Assembly (NCBI RefSeq): GCF_015680235.1
Contig: NZ_JADLJL010000020.1
Location: forward strand, 1 to 64,000
Origin: Pseudomonas guariconensis
GTDB lineage: Bacteria; Pseudomonadota; Gammaproteobacteria; Pseudomonadales; Pseudomonadaceae
Direction: 5' to 3'
Length of the DNA: 64,000 bases
Under the pieces are notes generated by a model, which saw only the letters and a list, made by a program, of their open reading frames with translations, made no database searches and was not told the DNA's origin. Position numbers and translations under genes: made by a program. Positions 56,251-64,000 of this stretch are shown here, one piece after another (position 1 is the stretch's first letter; each line of letters starts with the position of its first letter).

Positions 56251-57924
56251 TCAGGACTTACTGGTTACCACCATCTTGCGCGCATGGGCCAACGACTCTT
56301 TGGTCAGGTCGATGCCTCCCAGCATTCGCGCCACTTCTTCCACCCGCTCGCGCTTGCCCAGGTTGGCAACTGCTGTGTGGGTGGTATCGCTGTTGCGCAC
56401 CTTGTGCACGAACAGGTGGTGGTGCCCTTGTGCGGCGACCTGGGGCAGGTGGGTGACCGTCAGTACCTGGCCGCGCTCGCCCAGGCGGCGCAACAGCTGG
56501 CCGACGATCTCCGCGGTAGGGCCGCCAATGCCGACGTCCACTTCGTCGAATACCAGGGTAGGAATGCGCGAGGTCTGTGCGGTGATGACCTGGATCGCCA
56601 GGCTGATCCGTGACAGTTCGCCGCCCGACGCCACCTTGGCCAGGCCCTTGAGCGGTTGCCCGGGGTTGGCGCTGACCAGCAGTTCGACCACCTCCAGGCC
56701 ATGGGGCGACAGCTCGTCACCTGCATAGGGCGTCAATTCGATGCAAAAACGCCCGCCAGGCATGCCCAGGCGCTGGATTTCCTGTTCGACGGCAGTCGCC
56801 AGCTGTTTGGCAGCCTGTTGGCGCAGGCCGCTAAGTTCGGTGGCCTTTTCGCGGTAGTGCTGGGCATAGGCCGCGAGCTCCTCGCCCAGGCGCTCGATCG
56901 ACTCGTCGCTGGCATTGAGCCCTTCCAGTTCCTCCATCAGGCGTTGCTGTAGATGCGAAAGCTCCGAAGGGTGCACGCGATGTTTGCGTGCGAGGGTATA
57001 GATGGTGTCGAGCCGCTCCTCCAGCGCTTGCAGGCGCATGGGGTCGGCATCGAAATGATCGAGGAAGCGGTTGAGTTCGCCCACGGCCTCTTCGACCTGG
57101 ATCTGTGCGCTGGCGATCAGGTTGGCTGCTTCACCGAGCGCCTTGGGCGCGTTGGCCACGGCGCTCAGGCGGTTGAGGCTGGCCGTCAGGGCGCTGAGCA
57201 CATTGCCAGAGTCGCTTTCGCTGCATTGGTCGATAACCTGGCGGCAGATGCCGAACAACGCCTCGGCGTTGGTCAGGCTCTTGTGTTCCTGTTCCAGCTG
57301 CTCCAGCTCGTTCTCGCCCAGGCCGAGGTTGTCCAGTTCCTCCAACTGGTAGCTGAGCAGCTGGTGGCGGGCACGTTGCTCGTCGCCGGAATTGGACAGG
57401 CGCTCGAGCTCCAGGCGGGTCTGGCGCCAGCGCTGGGCGGCCAGGTGCACCTGGCGGGCCAGGTCGATGGCCCCGGCATATTCGTCCACCAGGCGGCGAT
57501 GGGTGTCGGTCTTGAGCAGGGACTGGTGCTCGTGTTGGCTGTGGATGTCGATCAGCAGTTCACCGAGTGCCTTGAGGTCGCCCAGCGGGCAGGGCGTGCC
57601 ATTTATATAGCCGCGGCTGCGGCCTTCACCGGTGATCACCCGACGCAGGATGCACGGGCCGGCGCTGTCCAGGTCGCGCTCGGCGAGCCAGTTGCGCGCC
57701 TCCGGGATCTCGTCCAGGTCGAAGGTGGCGAGGATGTCCGCCTTGTCCGCGCCGGGGCGCACCACGCCGCTGTCGGCGCGATCGCCCAGGGCCAGGCCGA
57801 GGGCGTCGAGCATGATCGACTTGCCTGCGCCGGTCTCGCCGGTGATCACGCTCATGCCGCGGGCAAGCTCGAGGTCAAGGTGTTCGACGATGGCGTAATT
57901 GTGAATGGACAGGTGCACCAGCAT
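56251..57924 (-). CDS. recN: DNA repair protein RecN
   Basis: A 557-residue SMC-like ATPase in double-strand-break repair. The N-terminal MLVHLSIHNYAIVEHLDLELARGMSVITGETGAGKSIMLDALGLALGDRAD holds Walker A (about 29-40). Long coiled-coil arms fill the middle. The C-terminal half has the signature VASGGELSRISLAIQVI and Walker B TLVFDEVDVGIGG, followed by THLPQVAAQGHHHLFV. All motifs are intact. A LexA box overlaps its promoter, so it should be SOS induced. Length is normal. Confidence 0.95.
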   Translation of the reverse strand: MLVHLSIHNYAIVEHLDLELARGMSVITGETGAGKSIMLDALGLALGDRADSGVVRPGADKADILATFDLDEIPEARNWLAERDLDSAGPCILRRVITGEGRSRGYINGTPCPLGDLKALGELLIDIHSQHEHQSLLKTDTHRRLVDEYAGAIDLARQVHLAAQRWRQTRLELERLSNSGDEQRARHQLLSYQLEELDNLGLGENELEQLEQEHKSLTNAEALFGICRQVIDQCSESDSGNVLSALTASLNRLSAVANAPKALGEAANLIASAQIQVEEAVGELNRFLDHFDADPMRLQALEERLDTIYTLARKHRVHPSELSHLQQRLMEELEGLNASDESIERLGEELAAYAQHYREKATELSGLRQQAAKQLATAVEQEIQRLGMPGGRFCIELTPYAGDELSPHGLEVVELLVSANPGQPLKGLAKVASGGELSRISLAIQVITAQTSRIPTLVFDEVDVGIGGPTAEIVGQLLRRLGERGQVLTVTHLPQVAAQGHHHLFVHKVRNSDTTHTAVANLGKRERVEEVARMLGGIDLTKESLAHARKMVVTSKS

Positions 57925-57948
57925 GGGGCGGCTCCCGAAGGGTTTTGT

Positions 57949-57964
57949 CTGGTTATTTATACAG
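57949..57964. promoter_or_regulatory. LexA (SOS) box upstream of recN
   Basis: CTGGTTATTTATACAG fits CTG-N10-CAG with an AT-rich core, and lies 24 bases before the recN start, where it would cover the promoter or transcript start. Confidence 0.75.
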
Positions 57965-58029
57965 TACTTTTTTCAGGCCTGCCAATCCCCGCAGGACGAA
58001 CAGGCCTGGCCACGAAAAGCAGCGTGCCC

Positions 58030-58057
58030 CTTGAACCCGGTTTTTCCGACCCCATAT
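58030..58057 (+). promoter_or_regulatory. Sigma-32 heat-shock promoter of grpE
   Basis: CTTGAA (58030-58035), 14 bases, then CCCCATAT (58050-58057): a full match to the RpoH consensus. It lies 58 bases before the grpE start. Confidence 0.9.
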
Positions 58058-58115
58058 AGCCGGCAAGACAAGACGAGCTCGGCTCGCCCATCAGAAATTG
58101 CGGAGGAGAAACCTA

Positions 58116-58670
58116 ATGGCTGACGAACAGCTGGATGAGAAGAACCTTAACGCCGAAGAGGCTGGTGCAGAGGATCTCGGTGCCCGCGTCCAAGTGCTCG
58201 AGGAGCAGCTGGCCGCCGCCAAGGACCAGTCCCTGCGTACCGCCGCCGAATTGCAGAACATCCGCCGTCGCGCCGAACAGGACGTCGAGAAGGCCCACAA
58301 GTTCGCCCTGGAGAAGTTCGCCGGCGACCTATTGCCGGTGGTCGACAGCCTGGAGCGTGGCCTGGAGCTGTCCAGCGCCGACGACGAGACCATCAAGCCG
58401 ATGCGCGAAGGCATCGAGCTGACCCTGAAGATGTTCCACGACACCCTCAAGCGCTACAACCTCGAGGCGGTCGACCCGCACGGCGAACCATTCAACGCCG
58501 AACACCATCAGGCCATGGCCATGCAGGAAAGCGCCGAGGTCGAGCCCAACAGCGTGCTCAAGGTGTTCCAGAAGGGTTACCTGCTCAATGGTCGCCTGCT
58601 GCGCCCCGCCATGGTGGTGGTCAGCAAGGCGCCGGCAGCGCCCCAGCCATCGATCGACGAAAAGGCTTGA
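58116..58670 (+). CDS. grpE: Nucleotide exchange factor GrpE
   Basis: A 184-residue co-chaperone. An acidic N-terminus and a long coiled coil (about 18-75: [44 protein letters not shown]) precede the conserved core ([18 protein letters not shown]) and the small beta domain ([19 protein letters not shown] ... [25 protein letters not shown]). It releases ADP from DnaK. The ATG at 58116 follows GGAGGAG. It is driven by the sigma-32 promoter at 58030. Confidence 0.96.
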   Translation: MADEQLDEKNLNAEEAGAEDLGARVQVLEEQLAAAKDQSLRTAAELQNIRRRAEQDVEKAHKFALEKFAGDLLPVVDSLERGLELSSADDETIKPMREGIELTLKMFHDTLKRYNLEAVDPHGEPFNAEHHQAMAMQESAEVEPNSVLKVFQKGYLLNGRLLRPAMVVVSKAPAAPQPSIDEKA

Positions 58671-58693
58671 AATCCTTCCGGGCATCCCCATCT
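58666..58693 (+). promoter_or_regulatory. Sigma-32 heat-shock promoter of dnaK
   Basis: CTTGAA (58666-58671, overlapping the grpE stop), 14 bases, then CCCCATCT (58686-58693). It has the same geometry as the grpE promoter and lies 78 bases before dnaK. Confidence 0.88.
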
Positions 58694-58771
58694 AGGTGTC
58701 AAGCATTCAAGTATTACCGCAGTTGGCCAAAGTAGTCGCTGCTACCAAATTCAAGTTTCGGGAGAGTAAAC

Positions 58772-60697
58772 ATGGGCAAAATCATCGGTATCGACCTGGG
58801 GACCACCAACTCGTGCGTCTCCATCCTGGAAAACGGTAACGTCAAGGTCATCGAGAACGCCGAAGGCGCGCGTACCACCCCTTCGATCGTGGCCTACGCC
58901 AACGATGGCGAAATCCTGGTCGGCCAGTCGGCCAAGCGCCAGGCCGTCACCAACCCGCACAACACCCTGTTCGCAGTGAAGCGCCTGATCGGCCGCCGCT
59001 TCGAAGAAGACGTCGTGCAGAAAGACATCAAGCTGGTGCCGTACAAGATCGTCAAGGCCAGCAATGGCGACGCCTGGGTCGAAGCCAGCGGCAAGGAAAT
59101 GGCGCCTCCGCAGATCAGCGCCGAAGTCCTGAAGAAAATGAAGAAAACCGCCGAAGACTACCTCGGCGAGCCGGTCACCGAAGCGGTCATCACCGTTCCG
59201 GCCTACTTCAACGACAGCCAGCGCCAGGCCACCAAGGACGCAGGTCGCATCGCCGGCCTGGACGTCAAGCGCATCATCAACGAGCCGACCGCCGCTGCGC
59301 TGGCCTACGGCATGGACAAGGCCAAGGGCGACCACACCGTCATCGTCTATGACCTCGGTGGTGGTACCTTCGACGTCTCGGTCATCGAAATCGCCGAAGT
59401 CGACGGTGAGCACCAGTTCGAAGTACTGGCCACCAACGGCGACACCTTCCTGGGTGGCGAAGACTTCGACATGCGCCTGATCGACTACCTCGTCGACGAG
59501 TTCAAGAAAGAGTCCGGCATGGACCTGAAGAACGACCCGCTGGCCCTGCAGCGCCTGAAGGAAGCCGCTGAAAAGGCCAAGATCGAGCTGTCGTCCGCTC
59601 AGTCGACCGACGTCAACCTGCCGTACATCACTGCAGACGCGACCGGTCCTAAGCACCTGAACGTGAAGATCTCCCGTGCCAAGCTGGAGTCGCTGGTCGA
59701 AGACCTGGTCAAGCGCACCATCGAGCCTTGCCGCATCGCCCTGAAGGACGCCGGTATCGACGTCAGCAAGATCGACGACGTGATCCTGGTCGGTGGCCAG
59801 ACCCGTATGCCGCTGGTACAGAAAGCCGTTGCCGACTTCTTCGGCAAGGAAGCGCGCAAGGACGTCAACCCGGACGAAGCCGTGGCCATGGGTGCTGCCA
59901 TCCAGGGCGCCGTACTGGCCGGCGACGTCAAGGACGTACTGCTGCTGGACGTCAGCCCGCTGACCCTGGGTATCGAAACCATGGGTGGCGTGATGACCGC
60001 GCTGATCGAGAAGAACACCACCATCCCGACCAAGAAGTCGCAGGTGTTCTCGACTGCCGACGACAACCAGAGCGCCGTGACCATCCACGTGCTGCAGGGT
60101 GAGCGTAAGCAGGCTGCGCAGAACAAGTCGCTGGGCAAGTTCGACCTGGCCGACATTCCGCCGGCTCCGCGTGGCGTGCCGCAGATCGAAGTGACCTTCG
60201 ACATCGACGCCAACGGCATCCTGCACGTTGGTGCGAAGGACAAGGCCACCGGCAAGACCCAGTCGATCGTGATTAAGGCCAACTCCGGCCTGTCGGACGA
60301 AGAAATCGAGCGCATGGTGCGTGACGCCGAAGCCAACGCCGAGGAAGACCGCAAGTTCGAAGAGCTGGCCGCTGCCCGTAACCAGGGTGACGCGCTGGTT
60401 CACTCGACCCGCAAGATGGTCGCCGACGCTGGTGACAAGGTCACCGCCGAAGAGAAGGCTGCCATCGAGGCTGCCGTCGTTGCCCTGGAAGCCGCTGTCA
60501 AAGGCGACGACAAGGCCGCGATCGAAGCCAAGGTCGAGGAGCTGTCCAAGGTGTCCGCCCCGGTTGCCCAGAAGATGTACGCCGAGCAGCAGGCCGAACA
60601 GCCTCAGGGCGGCGCGCAGCAGGCCGAGCCGGAAGCCAAGCACGACGACGTGGTCGACGCCGAGTTCGAAGAAGTGAAAGACAACAACAAGCAGTAA
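58772..60697 (+). CDS. dnaK: Chaperone DnaK (Hsp70)
   Basis: A 641-residue Hsp70. The nucleotide-binding domain (about 1-385) opens with [19 protein letters not shown] and contains [15 protein letters not shown] and [15 protein letters not shown]. The linker [15 protein letters not shown] leads into the substrate-binding domain (about 390-605), and the tail ends [16 protein letters not shown], the EEVD-like acidic end of bacterial DnaK. It folds and rescues proteins with DnaJ and GrpE, both encoded beside it. Codon use is strongly biased, as expected for an abundant protein. Confidence 0.98.
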   Translation: MGKIIGIDLGTTNSCVSILENGNVKVIENAEGARTTPSIVAYANDGEILVGQSAKRQAVTNPHNTLFAVKRLIGRRFEEDVVQKDIKLVPYKIVKASNGDAWVEASGKEMAPPQISAEVLKKMKKTAEDYLGEPVTEAVITVPAYFNDSQRQATKDAGRIAGLDVKRIINEPTAAALAYGMDKAKGDHTVIVYDLGGGTFDVSVIEIAEVDGEHQFEVLATNGDTFLGGEDFDMRLIDYLVDEFKKESGMDLKNDPLALQRLKEAAEKAKIELSSAQSTDVNLPYITADATGPKHLNVKISRAKLESLVEDLVKRTIEPCRIALKDAGIDVSKIDDVILVGGQTRMPLVQKAVADFFGKEARKDVNPDEAVAMGAAIQGAVLAGDVKDVLLLDVSPLTLGIETMGGVMTALIEKNTTIPTKKSQVFSTADDNQSAVTIHVLQGERKQAAQNKSLGKFDLADIPPAPRGVPQIEVTFDIDANGILHVGAKDKATGKTQSIVIKANSGLSDEEIERMVRDAEANAEEDRKFEELAAARNQGDALVHSTRKMVADAGDKVTAEEKAAIEAAVVALEAAVKGDDKAAIEAKVEELSKVSAPVAQKMYAEQQAEQPQGGAQQAEPEAKHDDVVDAEFEEVKDNNKQ

Positions 60698-60887
60698 TCC
60701 CTGCATGTTGTCGGCCGGCTCACCGTCGATTGTCGGTGAGCTGGTAGGATGTCGCCGCGCGGGGGCTTGCTCCCGCGTTGGCGTATCTGGAATTCGAGAT
60801 TTTTTACAGCATCTGTCAGCGCCGAGGGGCGGCAGGTGTTGATGGCGCGGCGCAGATGCCAGACGCCCAACAAGGTGCAAATGACCT

Positions 60888-62832
<1,945 letters not shown>

Positions 62833-62842
62833 TCGTAATGGG

Positions 62843-62886
62843 GTCGCTTCGCGACCCTTTCGCGGCGCAAGGCCGCTCCTGCAGGT
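62843..62886 (+). repeat. Single REP (TTTCGCGGCGCAAGGCCGCTCCTGCAGG class)
   Basis: One copy directly after dapB, preceded by a GGGTCGCTTCGCGACCC hairpin (62843-62859). Confidence 0.7.
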
Positions 62887-63022
62887 TTGCTGCGTTTGTG
62901 GGGCAGAGTCATCTGTCGCATTCCTGTGTCTCAGAGACACATACGCGGTAGACCTAAAACGTAATTTTCTGTAAGCTACAGCTTTAGTGTGTCCACTAAA
63001 AGCGCGCAGACAAATTCAGCAT

Positions 63023-63063
63023 AAAAGCGGGGTGACGTGTCCATACGTCATTCCGCTTTTTTG
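63023..63063 (+). terminator. Strong terminator hairpin ahead of carA
   Basis: AAAGCGGGGTGACGT / ACGTCATTCCGCTTT pair over 15 bases, two of them G-T, around a GTCCAT loop, followed by TTTTTT. It lies 45 bases before the carA start codon and could be the dapB terminator or a carA attenuator. Confidence 0.8.
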
Positions 63064-63107
63064 CAACCTGCGATCGCCCTTTCAGGCTTGATTTACGGGA
63101 GGTCTTC

Positions 63108-64000
63108 TTGACTAAGCCAGCCATACTCGCCCTTGCCGATGGCAGCATTTTTCGCGGTGAAGCCATCGGAGCCGACGGTCAAACCGTTGGTGAGGTGGTG
63201 TTCAACACCGCTATGACCGGCTACCAGGAAATCCTTACAGACCCTTCCTACGCCCAGCAAATCGTCACCCTGACTTACCCACACATCGGCAACACCGGCA
63301 CCACCCCTGAAGACGCCGAGTCCAATCGCGTCTGGTCCGCCGGCCTGGTCATCCGTGACCTGCCGCTGCTGGCCAGCAACTGGCGCAACACCCAGTCGCT
63401 GCCTGACTACCTGAAAGCCAACAACGTCGTGGCCATCGCCGGCATCGATACCCGCCGCCTGACCCGTATCCTGCGCGAAAAAGGCGCTCAGAACGGCTGC
63501 ATCCTGGCCGGTGACGACATCAGCGAAGAAGCCGCCATCGCCGCTGCCCGCGCCTTCCCAGGCCTCAAGGGCATGGACCTGGCCAAGGAAGTGTCCACCA
63601 AGGACCGCTACGAGTGGCGCTCCAGTGTGTGGAACCTGGAAAGCGACAGCCACCCGACCCTGGAAGCGGCGGACCTGCCCTACCACGTGGTGGCCTACGA
63701 CTACGGCGTCAAGCTGAACATCCTGCGCATGCTGGTCGCCCGTGGCTGCCGCCTGACCGTGGTGCCGGCCCAGACCCCAGCCAGCGAAGTCCTCGCCCTG
63801 AACCCTGATGGCGTGTTCCTCTCCAACGGCCCTGGCGACCCCGAACCGTGCGACTACGCAATCCAGGCGATCAAGGACATCCTCGAGACCGATATCCCGG
63901 TCTTCGGCATCTGCCTCGGCCACCAGCTGCTGGCCCTGGCTTCCGGCGCCAAGACCGTGAAGATGGGCCACGGCCACCACGGTGCCAACCACCCGGTCCA
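63108..64000 (+). CDS. carA: Carbamoyl-phosphate synthase small subunit, partial (3' end outside window)
   Basis: The first 297 codons of the glutamine amidotransferase subunit of carbamoyl-phosphate synthase, which feeds arginine and pyrimidine synthesis. The N-terminal CPSase small domain (about 1-150: [41 protein letters not shown]) and the start of the class I amidotransferase domain ([25 protein letters not shown]) are seen. The catalytic Cys lies in [16 protein letters not shown] (about 269). The start is TTG at 63108, preceded by GGGAGG; no ATG or GTG gives the conserved N-terminus. Confidence 0.95.
   Translation, partial: MTKPAILALADGSIFRGEAIGADGQTVGEVVFNTAMTGYQEILTDPSYAQQIVTLTYPHIGNTGTTPEDAESNRVWSAGLVIRDLPLLASNWRNTQSLPDYLKANNVVAIAGIDTRRLTRILREKGAQNGCILAGDDISEEAAIAAARAFPGLKGMDLAKEVSTKDRYEWRSSVWNLESDSHPTLEAADLPYHVVAYDYGVKLNILRMLVARGCRLTVVPAQTPASEVLALNPDGVFLSNGPGDPEPCDYAIQAIKDILETDIPVFGICLGHQLLALASGAKTVKMGHGHHGANHPV

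Noticed and set aside
60719..60740. Terminator between dnaK and dnaJ
   Set aside because: The CTCACCG / CGGTGAG hairpin has only 7 bp, an 8-base loop and no T run; it is more likely to modulate than to end transcription.

Overview
The window is chromosomal DNA from a Pseudomonas of the P. putida type. The evidence is high GC content, dense two-strand coding, many P. putida-style REP palindromes, and gene neighbourhoods typical of the genus: recN-grpE-dnaK-dnaJ-dapB-carA, fur/bamE, ratA-rnfH, smpB, and lldR/lldPDE next to ssrA. No rRNA, tRNA, CRISPR array, insertion sequence or complete prophage was seen.

Layout. 1-94: 3' end (domains V and VI) of a group II intron whose body lies outside the window. 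166-20858: core and lightly accessory genes, namely a DUF6515 protein, CDF metal exporter, lipoprotein, HrpB helicase, YciC-type membrane protein, DUF2076 and NYN proteins, Lrp regulator with divergent EamA exporter, RhlE helicase, flavoprotein, HDAC-like hydrolase, phosphatase, GNAT, TesB-HAD pair, oxidoreductase, GabP, DUF2790 protein and esterase. 20911-30479: a LysR-controlled sugar-acid locus. An IlvD/Edd dehydratase, an FAH-fold protein and an alpha-ketoglutarate-semialdehyde-type dehydrogenase form a plausible non-phosphorylative route from an aldonate to 2-oxoglutarate, with two MFS transporters and a 2-hydroxyacid dehydrogenase. Two near-identical palindromes (about 25429 and 26406) look like the shared operator. 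30559-32066: a GFA protein and a malate dehydrogenase.

32067-45530: a variable segment ending at the 3' end of the tmRNA gene. It holds a membrane protein of unknown function, a putative PD-(D/E)XK nuclease with a PUA/EVE-like C-terminus placed behind hsdS, a complete type I restriction-modification operon (hsdR-hsdM-hsdS), an AT-richer two-gene cassette that I read as a Kiwa defence system (kwaA-kwaB), and a tyrosine-recombinase integrase with a small partner gene. This is a defence island at ssrA. Between the integrase and ssrA lies a strongly self-complementary three-way-junction element (44963-45040) followed by two tiny translationally coupled ORFs; this is the best candidate for something undescribed.

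45531-64000: conserved core. It holds ssrA, the lactate locus lldP-lldD-lldE with divergent lldR and a perfect LldR-type operator, smpB, ratA-rnfH, bamE/fur (the Fur has no cysteine), recN with a LexA box, and grpE-dnaK-dnaJ with two sigma-32 promoters of identical architecture. dapB follows, then carA, which is cut by the window edge and preceded by a strong terminator hairpin. REP palindromes fall into three sequence classes; the CGCCGGCAAGCCGGCTCCCAC class was seen only right of ssrA.
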